NCBI GenBank assembly: GCA_002102555.1
Contig: MCFL01000026.1
Coordinates: 248,001 to 312,000 of the forward strand
Origin: Catenaria anguillulae PL171
Lineage: Eukaryota; Blastocladiomycota; Blastocladiomycetes; Blastocladiales; Catenariaceae
DNA length: 64,000 nucleotides
Reading direction: 5' to 3'
A program made the translations under genes and the position numbers. A model generated the notes under the pieces. The model was given only the letters and a program-made list of their open reading frames with translations. It did not search any database and had not been told where the DNA came from. The first letter of the stretch is position 1. Each line of letters opens with the position of its first letter. Below are positions 24,038 to 34,062 of the stretch, piece after piece.

Positions 24038-25253
24038 GGCCTGAAATGAGATACGGACGGGGTGAACACGCGGCAGAATCTGCTTGGAGGTCAAATCCTA
24101 AAGGGTAGAACGGCACACGGTTCGCGAGGTCCGACCGGCAACTTAATAGCTCGGTGCGGCCGGGGTACTCATTCACCCTCCTCCCTCCTGCACGGGAATA
24201 CAAGAGTCTAATCCGAGGATTCGCCAGTGAAAGTGGAACCACAATTCCACCTGTTGGGCTGCGGATGTATGTAGCGAGCGTGTATCTCTCACCTCAACTG
24301 GCACCAACCATGCATTCAACCACCGCCAACAGCGACTTGGTTGAGGACTCTCGGGCACTTGACCGGAAGTGGATGTGCAATGTCTCACTTGAGCAGGTAG
24401 ATATACTTACAAGAAACATCCGGTGCATGCTCATGCTCATGTGAGGTTGGCTTTACCGCCGTCTATCAAGCAAAATGTGGCTCATCACCGACCCAGGTAT
24501 TCGGCGACAGTGGCCAATTAATCCGCCGACAGCCGTGTTGGGGACACGGCGGAGGCAAGTACAATTTTTCCGACCGTGGGCACTTGTGAAATGCGCACTG
24601 TTCCTGTGGTACGTTCCGAGCGAGCCAACAAGGTCGAGGCCGTATTTTTGGACGTTCACGCAGCAACGCCTGATCAAGTCTTGTTTTGCTGGAGCTTGTC
24701 TCGCGACGTGTTTCGAGCTGCGGACAGCTCTCCCATCCACCCAGAAATCGCACATGCTGTTGATTGGGGTCTGAGCGATATGACAAGAACATAGCATGCA
24801 CACATTCGCGGAGGGTGTACTATTGTAGACGGTAGACGCGCCTGTACTGGACAACATCCCATGAGTATTCAAGTATGCATGCAGACGTGCCAAGGCGTCA
24901 ACGAGGTTGAGATGCTTGCTTGGCCCAAGTCAATCATGACCCACTGGATCGCGCACACTTGCGGGCAACATGCTTGGGGAACCCTGGGGCTCGTGAGAAA
25001 TGGAGCCATGTGAAGGTACATATAATGCATAGGAATCGCGTGTATGAATTGCTTGGTGAAGGGTCCAAAGACAAAAATGAAGCTATGCCCAAATGGAATG
25101 CTAATGAAGGCGAGGTCAAGATAGAGGAGAGCCAAGGTTGGGGCAAGATGCTCGCGTGAAAGGCGCCAACGCGAACGCAGAAGAAAGAAAACACAACAGG
25201 CTATACGATATGGACAGCCAAGAAAAAAAAAACACGGAAAGAACAATAACCTA
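24038..25253. other. Intergenic region with duplicated block B
   Basis: About 1.2 kb between tandem genes 2 and 3. It holds a TATTAA near 24142-24147 for gene 2 and the duplicated block at about 24310-24735. A frame open on the minus strand across 24893-24453 shows no domain and is not conserved with block A, so it is not called. Confidence 0.5.
24310..24735. repeat. Duplicated noncoding block B
   Basis: Diverged copy of the block at 22380-22770, with conserved islands in the same order, located upstream of tandem membrane gene 2 as block A is upstream of gene 1. See block A for the shared words. Confidence 0.6.
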
Positions 25254-26927
25254 CTACCGCGCACCACCTGCACCACCTCCACTGGTCCCCAACGTCGACA
25301 CGCTTTCCGGCAAATACACCTCGCTCTCTTCTTGCACATACTCGTCCTCTTGGTCGGCCGACATACGCCAACATGCGGCATGGTTTCGCCAAACTCGACA
25401 CCAAACTCGTCCTCTTGCCAATTCGCATGCATGCCCGGTGCCGACACGGGCGACTCTTGAGGCTTTGGGACCTGTGCGGCCTGCGGCACGGTGCGCACCA
25501 CGACCGAAGTGACCTCTGGGCGTGACGCGAGCCCAACAATGGGCCGCGACACGTGCTGGGGCGGCGGACTGGTTGGTGCGAGCGGAGGCGGAGGCGGCGG
25601 CGCTGGGGCTGGGGTGGCCGGGTGCATGGGGCGATTGGCTGCTGGGGGTGGGCCGGCGGGGTGCCATGGGTGGCGATTGGAACATGTCTGCATACGGGTT
25701 CGGTGGCGGCGGTGGCGAAGTGGGTTGGTACGGATCGGCAAGCAGGGCTGCCGGGTAGGATTCGGGTGGCGGGCCACCAGCAGTGCGCATGGGCGGGTCC
25801 GAGTACAGGATGGCGGCAGGTGGTTGCGGCGGAGACGAGGACGGTGGAAGCATCGTGGACTTTGTTGCGGCTGGCATGAGCGGCACACGGGATGGATCGG
25901 CCGCCGCCTGAGCCTGAGCAGCATTGGAGAGGGCGATGGGCGGCGGCGGTTGCGGTGCGGCCAAAGGTGGCTGGCTACTTGCGAGCGACGGACGCAACGG
26001 GTTGTAGGCATTGCCACTGCCAGTGCCGCCGGGTGATGGGCGGAACAGGGGCATTCCAAACGAGAGTCGGCGACGGGATTGTTGCCTGCGCTTGAGAAAG
26101 ACGGCGGCGATCATGACGGCGACGAGCGCAACGGGGACAATGATGGCCATGGCAACGACGGTGGCGCTCGGTTTTGAAGAGGAGCCATTGTCTGGGCCAT
26201 TGTTGTTTGCGTCCGACATGGTGACGGGATTACCCGATTCGTCGACATACAAGACGGTCGGGAGGGATTGGACAAAGGTGGTGGCAACGAGGAGTTGCGA
26301 GGTGGACGTTCTTCCGCCATCGATGGTGACAATGACTTGGGAGGTGGAGAAGGCGGTGGACGTGACTCTGATGAGCGAGGTGACTTGGGTCAGCGTGCGC
26401 GATGGCGTGGCTGTGCCAGTGGTAGGGGGCTTGGGAGGGGTAGTGGTTGGCGTGGAGGGGATGGTTGTGGTGAATGAGGGCTCGGGCGGCGGTTCGGTAG
26501 TGCCGGTGGCGGTGGAGGGAGCCGCGGAGGTTGTTGGGGGCGGATCGCGCGTCGAAGATGGCGAGGGAGAGGTGGGCGGAGGCGGAGGAGGATTGGTTGT
26601 TGTTGACGCGGGGGGAGGATTGGCAGAGGAAGAAGAAGAGGGGCCCGGGTCCGGGGTTGAGGAAGAACTCGGCGGAGGAGGAGAAGGAGGAGGAGGCGGG
26701 CGGTCACTCATTGTGGTTGTGGCACTCGGACTGGTCAGTGGAGGTGGTAAACTGCTGGGACTTTGGGTCGTAATCGGATCACTGTTCATGGCACGACTTG
26801 GACTTGGGCTTGGAGTGCCGCGGTCGGTTGTGGTTGTGGTTGTGATTTTGGTTGTGAGTGCCAGTGGAAGTGGAAGTGGAAGTGGAGGTGAAGCGGACGA
26901 TGGAGCAGCAGACATAGACATGGACAT
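25254..26927 (-). CDS. Single-pass Pro/Ser/Thr-rich membrane protein, tandem family member 3 (C-terminal model uncertain)
   Basis: One uninterrupted frame gives 557 aa from the ATG at 26927 (MSMSMSAAPS). The N-terminal 190 residues are Pro/Ser/Thr-rich. A conserved-looking block follows, with VIVTIDGGRTSTSQLLVATTF, then one membrane segment (about 265-288) and basic KRRQQSRRR. It is a distant relative of genes 1 and 2: the order of regions matches, and HVSRPIVGL is encoded at 25555-25529, but in a different frame from the long open frame. The acidic sequence after it (NWQEDEFGVEFGE) is in that other frame too, while the final acidic tail (QEDEYVQEESEVYLPES) is in the first frame. Either two introns (a GTATGC donor lies near 25690) or two compensating indels are involved, so the model after about residue 410 is unreliable. 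Confidence 0.55.
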   Translation of the reverse strand: MSMSMSAAPSSASPPLPLPLPLALTTKITTTTTTDRGTPSPSPSRAMNSDPITTQSPSSLPPPLTSPSATTTMSDRPPPPPSPPPPSSSSTPDPGPSSSSSANPPPASTTTNPPPPPPTSPSPSSTRDPPPTTSAAPSTATGTTEPPPEPSFTTTIPSTPTTTPPKPPTTGTATPSRTLTQVTSLIRVTSTAFSTSQVIVTIDGGRTSTSQLLVATTFVQSLPTVLYVDESGNPVTMSDANNNGPDNGSSSKPSATVVAMAIIVPVALVAVMIAAVFLKRRQQSRRRLSFGMPLFRPSPGGTGSGNAYNPLRPSLASSQPPLAAPQPPPPIALSNAAQAQAAADPSRVPLMPAATKSTMLPPSSSPPQPPAAILYSDPPMRTAGGPPPESYPAALLADPYQPTSPPPPPNPYADMFQSPPMAPRRPTPSSQSPHAPGHPSPSAAASASARTNQSAAPARVAAHCWARVTPRGHFGRGAHRAAGRTGPKASRVARVGTGHACELARGRVWCRVWRNHAACWRMSADQEDEYVQEESEVYLPESVSTLGTSGGGAGGAR

Positions 26928-27549
26928 GGTCACGCTCACATGGATGCATGCATTGCTGATGAGGATCAAAAATGATCTGAGTATGATGTGCCGCTGGTGC
27001 TGGTGAGAGTTCGACCTCAGCGGATAAGAACAACTTTAAGGTTGTCAACGTTTTTTTTTTTTTGTGGCAAAGTGGACCAGAGGGATTAATTGGCGCCGGT
27101 AGCGGCAGGCGGTGACCTCGGCCAGGCCACGGGCGGACGCGAACCTGGATTTGGAATGTTGGTCAACACAAGTTGTTGCAAAAGTGGAGGACGATGCGAT
27201 GCGATCCGTCCATGAGCTGATGAGCATTGGCCAGAGGCAGAGGCCTCGGAGGTTGCCTTGCAATTGTCGACTTCAAGTTGGAACTCAATTCATCAAATAC
27301 ATCATGGCAGGCACACTGGGCCATGATAGGCCATGGCCATGGGCAGGTACTCAGGCACGCGTCGTCATGCATGCCTTGCCAACACACCTCAACAACAGGT
27401 CACGTGCGGCCGTGTGTTGCTTGCGCGCGCCTCAGACTGTGAGCAAGTGAATGTGGACCTCCTCCTCTTCCCTTTTGTAAGTATATGCAAATGTGTGTCC
27501 TTTCCTCATCACAAACACCACCAGACACCATTTCCATTTGTGACCAACC
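26928..27549. other. Divergent promoter region
   Basis: About 620 bp between the start of tandem membrane gene 3 and the start of PUS10. It contains a T12 run (27051-27062) and no supportable gene. Confidence 0.5.
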
Positions 27550-29265
27550 ATGGATTCTTCCGATTCTGATTCACCACAGCAACCCCTTCCGCAACCCCAG
27601 CCGGCCCTGCACGTGGACGCGCCCGCGTCCGCTCCGACAAAGGCACGCAACAACACTAACAAGAACCAGCAGCCCAATCTCATGGCACTGGCAAACATTC
27701 CCTCCTCGGCACAGTCCCTATCTGAAGTCCCGCAACTCGTCGACCTCATCCGCACACGCCGCCTCTGCTTCCTGTGCTGCCACGGCCTCGGCCTCGTTGC
27801 AACGCAGCCCGAGTTTGATGCCCTCGTCGACTCACCTCCTTCCCAGCCTTCATCTCCCAATGACGACAAGGATGACAAGACCAACACAACACCAATGTGC
27901 ACCCTGTGTCTCGACACCCTAGTCTCTCTCCCAACACTCTGCGACTCGCTCCTGACCCAAATTGCCCCGCTCGCCGCCGGCTACGCCTCAAACGACCTGT
28001 TCCGCATCGAACTCGTCCTACCACGGTGCCTCGCGTTCCGTCGCCTCGTCTTTCTTCGCACATTCAACTACCCCTGGCTCCGCCGCGAATGGGAGGTCAA
28101 ACACGCCGTCAATGCCACGCTCGTACCCTTTTTGGAACACGGGCTCGGCCGCAAACACTCTGTGGATGCTCCCTTGCACTTTACTGTTGTCTTCACGCAC
28201 GACCTCAACTCGGAACTGCCCGATCCACGCTCAGGCGGGGGCCAGGGCCAGGGGAAGGGCCAGGGCGAGCCAACTCCCTCGCGTCGCGAAAAGCGCAAGA
28301 TCAACGAACGCAACAAACGTGCAGGCCACCCGCCTTTACCAGACATGCACTCGGGCTCCACACCTTTCACTCACCTGGCACCCGTCACTTCGCGCATGCG
28401 CCAATCGGACTTGCGCGTGCGCCGCGAACCCATTTATTTCGGCGGCAGGTACCTCAAGCTCGATCGGCCCATTGCGCAAACCGCGTGGGTTTTGGATGGC
28501 AAACGCATGACCGAGTTGAGTGTGGGCGAATGTATTGGCGATGTGGTGCAGCGCGTCACGGGCGCAAGTGAAGTGGTCATGGTGGCTGCGGGCAGGGAGG
28601 ATGCAGATGTGCGCATGGTTGGCCGCGGACGACCGTTTTACTTGGAGGTCAAGAACCCAAGATGTACCGTGGTGGATGTGGAGAGGGTGGCAAAGGAGGT
28701 GAATGAAAAGTGGGCGGGCAAAGTGGGGGTGAGTCAACTTGGATGGGTCAATAAGTATGCTGTTTTTCTTTCATGGACTCAATTCATTTGCTTGTGTGCG
28801 GTAGCCGTACGTGTAAACTAACCCCGACCCTCCAGATCCGACCTCAAGCTCGTCAAACTCGGCGAAGAAATGAAACCCAAAACCTACTCTTGCCTGCTCT
28901 GGCTCAACCGTCCAACCCGCGACGCCATCCACAAAGTCAACACAACCACCGACCTGCTCGTGCACCAGCTCACGCCCACACGTGTCCTGCACCGCCGGCC
29001 CAATGTCGTGCGTGACAAGCTCATTCACTCGATCGAGCTTGCGCCCGTCGATGAGGCGGCAGGGTTCTATCGGGCAGTCCTCAAGACACAAGCTGGCACG
29101 TACATCAAGGAGTTTTGCCATGGGGATTTCGGACGCACGAGCCCGAGTTTGAGGACTTTGTTGGGGACACAGGTGGATATTTTGGAGCTTGATGTGGTGG
29201 ATATTGACTTGGAGTGGCCGCCCATAGGCCCCGCGACGAGTGATGGTGCTGCCGAGAATGAGTGA
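27550..29265 (+). CDS. PUS10: tRNA pseudouridine synthase Pus10
   Basis: Two exons, 27550-28754 and 28836-29265, give 544 aa. The 81-nt intron has a CTAAC branch site (28818-28822) and was placed by phase: the GTATGC donor at 28755 restores VNKSDLKLV, matching the family, whereas an earlier GTGAGT does not. An N-terminal region with paired CxxC motifs (CFLCC, CTLC) fits the THUMP-containing half. The catalytic half shows EPIYFGGRYLKL, the active-site block GREDADVRMVGRGRPF (348 onward), RVLHRRPNVVR, LKTQAGTYIKEFCHGDFGRT and DILELDV. Known role: pseudouridine 54/55 formation in tRNA, and in animals also microRNA processing. The gene is present in archaea and many eukaryotes but absent from yeast. 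Confidence 0.95.
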
Positions 29266-29486
29266 TGGACTCTTTCTCTGTCGTCTGTTTGTCAAATATT
29301 TACAATCGCGTGTGGAAACATGAGTCTGAGCTTGATGAAAAGGGTGGACGGGCATGTATGTACAAAAAGATCATTGGGGGCAGACAAGCTTAATTCACAT
29401 TGTCGACATCAACCCAAAAACAACCACGAGCGGCCACATTCATCATAAAGCACTGATTGGGTTGCCTGCTTCGTCAAGCATCGTCA

Positions 29487-30464
29487 TCACCCACCCAGCC
29501 GAATCACCGTCGCATTAATCCCGGCCCGTCTCAACGTATCATCAATTGCCTGCGTCGCCTTGCTTCCCCTCAACACATTGACCAGAATGGCGCCCACAAT
29601 GCCCAGCACAATCAAAAACACAAACACCATGATAATACGATCGGTGGCCATCTTGCGCAAAAACGCACGCAGCTGCTTGTCTGCGCGCTTGAGGTTGCTC
29701 TCGACCTGGTCCACCTTGTCGTTGATGCCCTGGATTTGGTCCGTCTGCTGCTTGAGCACGTCCATGGTCTCGGTACCCATTTGAATGGTGGTGGCCAGCA
29801 CGGCCTTTGTGCGCGAGGTGGCTTGCAGCGATTCTTTTTGGATTTCCAGGCCTGCTTGTGTCATTTCCTTGGCCGTCATCTCATTGACGCCTACAAAGTA
29901 AAAAAACCAGACATTCGGGTGAGACCCCAAAGTGTGCAAAGAGACATGGTCAGGGAGAAGAGTCGGGCCCGCGGGAATACCTTTGACGCGCCCGCCGCCT
30001 TGCCCGTCACGCTCGGCCGAGGTGACGGCCCAGTTGACGTCCTGCTGCAGCTTGTTGAGTTGAGCATCGTACGCTTTTGCTTTCTATGTCATGTTCACAA
30101 GTTCATATCAGTCCATGTTCCCGCCAGTCCACGGGAAATAGATTCAAGATGCACGTTTGTCGTACTTCTTGCCAAACGAGCCGCTTGTCTGAGGGCAACT
30201 CGCGCAACTCCACATTGATGCTCTTGACCAACTGGCGCCCGCGGTTGATGCGGTTCTTGAGGTACTCGCACTTTTCCAGGCGTGCGGCGCCTTGTAGCTT
30301 GGATACCTCGGTCTCGAGGCATGTCGTCATGGACGTGACGATTTCCTTAAGCTGGTCGTCGTATTCTTGGAGTTCTGTTGTGGTTGTCGCGGAAAAAAAA
30401 AGTGAGCGTGTGTGGCGGTCGGGACAGAGAGATGGGTCAATGCGGAAGTTAAACCTTCAGACAT
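29487..30464 (-). CDS. NPSN-type Q-SNARE
   Basis: Four exons, 30464-30455, 30374-30166, 30083-29981 and 29890-29487, give 241 aa. The first exon is only 10 nt (MSE plus one base). Introns are 80, 82 and 90 nt and all phases agree. An N-terminal helical region (EELQEYDDQLKEIV) is followed by a SNARE motif with GTETMDVLKQQTDQIQGINDK, the near-membrane KMATDRIIM and one C-terminal anchor, VFVFLIVLGIVGAILVNVL, then a 22-residue lumenal tail. The MATDRxIM-type block just before the anchor is typical of novel plant SNAREs (NPSN11 group), which act as Qb-SNAREs in plasma-membrane and cell-plate fusion. A Vti1/Bos1 assignment fits less well. Stop codons of this gene and PUS10 are 221 bp apart. Confidence 0.85.
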
Positions 30465-31308
30465 GGTGTGAGTCGAGGCCCGGGGGGTGTTGTTGCGTCT
30501 AGTCCAATCAGTAGCAGGCTCGATGACTATGGTTCCAGTTGGGGTAAGTGGTTGGGCGATGTCTATTGTGGTCGCTCGTGTTGAAGCAGCGTTGTGGCCT
30601 TATCTCAGACGTGTGATTGCAGTCAGTTATGGGTGCAGTTAACATGTAATACTATCCAAGCGACATGGACACCGTTAGGATTGGAAGACGGGCACCAGGG
30701 CGAAGGAACAGTGTGCAGAAGTTGATGTGGCAATGCGAACAAAGGAGACGCGGTGACGCGTCCTGCACGTTGGATCGACGGCCTCCAACGAAGACCGCTG
30801 AGTTGCAACTTGAACCCATGGCCAAGCACAGGCGATGGCGATACAGACAAGAGCATGTGATGTGTGCAATTCGCTGCTGGGGGGGGGGGCAGCGGCAGCT
30901 GGCTGTAAGCCTGGAAAGGAGGCCCGGCTCGACGGAACGTGTCCTGGCTTTGGCCGGTGGGAATCCTCCTTTTCGACGATCCCCGTCTCTATGATGGCAG
31001 GAGAATGAAAAATCATCAACGCTCACATCGACTCGTGCAACGTATACGCGCTTGAAACCCTTCGCATTTACTCCGCAAAGCGGGTGTCCACGGCGCCAGA
31101 CCTAACTCAAAGCCGCCCACTCTTTTCCCTCATTCTCGAGTCGCGTCACCGTGCAGTCCCACCCACTCGCTCACCCCGTCTTCTTTCATTCGACGGCTGA
31201 TCGTTGGCATCGCTTTGCTCTACAACAACAATCACACAAACAACAAGGGTCATATCGCGGCAGTTCGATCATATAGAAAACACCATCATTTGCCAGCCGG
31301 TCTTCTTC
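30465..31308. other. Divergent promoter region between the SNARE and DCAF12-like genes
   Basis: About 840 bp with no supportable gene. It includes an 11-G run at 30879-30889 and a pyrimidine-rich stretch before the DCAF12-like start. Confidence 0.5.
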
Positions 31309-33573
31309 ATGTCTTTGCCGTCGTCGTCGTCGTCGCCGTCTGCCCAGAACGCTCAGTCCCAGTCCCAGTCCCAGTCCCAAACCAGCCATCCGTTTGACGC
31401 CATCTTCTACGCTCTCAACGCGCACTCTGATTCATCCGACTCGAGTTTCGAGACCGACACGGACACGGATTCCGACTCGGGTTCTGGCTCAGACGCTGGC
31501 TCGGACTTTGGCTCGGACGACATTGACGTGCGCCAACCAGTGTACTACCAACCCGGCACGCAGCTCCAACTCCATCACTCGAGCATGGCATCTTCGCCCC
31601 TGAACCTCAACATGCCAGCCTTCAAGTTTGGCCCGCTCCTGAAACAGACCAGTTTCCGAGACCTGTCCCAGTCCGTGACCTCGTTGGCGTTGACTGTATG
31701 ATCTGCAACAACGACTCACCGCTGACACACTCTTGGCTTTTTGTACGCAGCCTTGCCCGAAAGCAAGAAACGTGCTTTAACTCGGCCGCGTACTTGCGCA
31801 CTCGATCAGTCCTCCGACCGTATGTTGACTCCGAGTCCCCGCCTCGCACTTGACCCACACTGACCCGCAAAGAATCATGGACTTGAAAGTCAGGACCATG
31901 CGGACTCACCTCACCATAGCCAACCTGGCCTCGACTCGCTCATTGCCCACCGGCTCCCCGAAACTCTGTGTGAAACGGTTCTGCCCGTGCCCTCCGGATT
32001 CGACAAGGTGTTTGCCAGCCAATGGGTGCGTTTTGCCACTCTCGTTCAATTCGAGAACAAAATTGTCTTACCGGTCTCCAACAACCGCATTCAGATTGAC
32101 GACCACCACATCCTGATTGGCACAAAATGCAACCGCCTGCTTCTGCTCAGCACACTCACCACACGCATTGTCGAGATCCCGTACCTGTCCGTAACCACAG
32201 GCGCCGCCGCGGCCTCATCGGCAGCTCACTCATCGAACGTCACGGCAGTTCGGTCGCCGTTGTACCGCGGTGATAGCACGCGTCCACCACACCTTGCGCG
32301 CCAGGATTCGGGAATTGGCAGCATGTCTAGTACTGAGACCAGCACCAATGCGGGCTCGGCACGACCCGCGCGGCCGTCGGCCAGAACTCCGGATTCACCC
32401 TTGGCATGCGTGGGCATTCACTCGATTGCCGTCAATCCGTCAAAGACGCGCATGGCCGTTGGGTCGGGCAAGCCGTATGAGGTGGTTGTGTATTCTCTGC
32501 CTGAGATGGTGCCTGTGTGCTTGATGACTGTACGTCCGAGTCCGCGATCAAGTCACTTGCCTGGCCATGAAGCTCGCGTGTCTCACACCAACTGCCAAAC
32601 ACTGGCACGTGCACATGTGTAGGGCCACTCGGATCTCGTGTTTAGCCTCACATTTGTCTCTGACGACGTGCTCGTGACGGCCAGCCGAGACACCACCGTG
32701 GGCATCTTTTCGTTGCGGTCCGACCCGTCAGAGTACCTTGAGACAGAGTGCGGCGTGTTGCCGGTGATTCGGCCCATGGGTGTGCGACAGGAGCACACGA
32801 GCAAGGTCCGAGACATCAAGTACAATCCCGCTGCAAAGCAATTGACAACGCTTGGGTTGGATTCGACCGTTAGACTGTGGGACGTGAATCGGATGCATGT
32901 GGTACGTCTTCTTGCAGCACTGCATGCCGACTCAAAGTGAGACCCCACTCTCAGCATTGTCCGACTCTTGACGCAAATGATGCCAACAGACATCCAAAAC
33001 CAACCTGCACTTCCCACAAGAAACCGTGTGCCTCGGGCTCGACCCAGATCGGTCGCTCATTTCCATCGGATCACAAGCACACGTCTCGCTGCTCGACACG
33101 CGCACGCTGGGCAACCGCAACGAGCGCATCACATCGGCGTCGCGCATCTTGCACTCGTTCAAGTCGCCCGACGAAGGGTGGGGAGTGCGGTCGCTCGCAC
33201 ACATTGAGCATTTGGTGACATGCGGCGGCGGCATGGGCCGCATTGGCTTTTATGATTTGCGGGCATTGCACTTTTTGCCCGTGGGCGAGGGGCGCGTCGG
33301 GTACTTGGAGGCCAGGATGCATGATGGCGCCGGCATTGGCAGTGGGTTTGGTGACGGGAACACGTCGGGGAGGGCGCGGACCGCCGGCGCTGCCGTCAGA
33401 AGCGCGATTGTACGTTGACCGTTTCTACTGTTGATTGACGACAGCTTTGGCTGACACGGACCATGATGGGTTTGTAGTATACGTTGGCATATTCCGAGGA
33501 CAAGACCAGGCTGTTTGCCGGCGGTGGTCCCTTGCAGCTGGGCATGCGTGGAACGTATTGCGCCGTTTGGTGA
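31309..33573 (+). CDS. DCAF12: DCAF12-like WD-repeat protein (CUL4-DDB1 substrate receptor)
   Basis: Six exons, 31309-31688, 31751-31819, 31890-32529, 32623-32901, 32990-33409 and 33478-33573, give 627 aa. The N-terminal 70 residues are low complexity (SQSQSQSQ, then an acidic Asp/Ser/Thr/Gly run). The body matches DCAF12: FDKVFASQW, ILIGTKCNRLLLL, GIHSIAVNPSKTRMAVGSG, GHSDLVFSLTFVSDD, LDSTVRLWDVNRM, ISIGSQAHVSLLDTR and the C-terminal KTRLFAGGGPLQLGMRGTYC-AVW. A Ser-rich insert lies in the second WD repeat (32190-32400). Known family role: adaptor for CRL4 ubiquitin ligase. Introns 2-5 are firm. The first donor (31689, GTTGAC) is weak and was chosen because it is phase-compatible with the strong acceptor at 31750. 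Confidence 0.85.
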
Positions 33574-34062
33574 ACAAGTCCTGATCATTGTTGAGCATGT
33601 AGCGTTCAAATGTGCCGTGCCTTTGCGTCGAGCGTGGCGCAAGTCGCTCGCTATCCATTGTTTGTTGTCCCACCTGGCCCCTGTACCTCTCGCCCCCCCC
33701 CCCCTCTCCTTAGCTCATTTTCTTGACCGATTGTTGTCCATTTGTACATACCATTGCCCCCCTTATTCTTTGCTCGCTCGGCTTCTTCTCGAAATTGGTT
33801 CCTGCTCCTCGTTGATGATTTTCCTACTCATCGTCGTTTTCAAACCCTTCTTTCATTGATCGCGCCCTTTCCCATGACTACCTGTGTTCTCCCCCCCCCC
33901 CCCCCAACCAAATACCATGACCCAACTCGTTTGTCGTTCTTTCAATTGTCTGCCGCTGCTTTAGTTTTGCTGCATTTTGTCGCTGGTCATCCTTTGACCG
34001 TCCATGTTTGGTGATGGAAGTACATTCTTTCCCCCACACGTCAGTCAATCAACATGGCTGGC
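33574..34062. other. Convergent intergenic region with poly-C tracts
   Basis: About 490 bp between the stops of the DCAF12-like and pirin genes. It is pyrimidine-rich, with C12 at 33693-33704 and C15 at 33891-33905. No gene is seen; both 3' UTRs must lie here. Confidence 0.55.
33693..33905 (+). repeat. Two long poly-C tracts
   Basis: C12 at 33693-33704 and C15 at 33891-33905 lie in the convergent 3' regions of the DCAF12-like and pirin genes. Such tracts are also prone to length errors in sequencing. Confidence 0.8.

Noticed and set aside
28735-28745. GTGAGT as the PUS10 donor
   Set aside because: It is out of phase with the acceptor at 28835. The GTATGC donor at 28755 keeps the frame and the conserved SDLKLV stretch.
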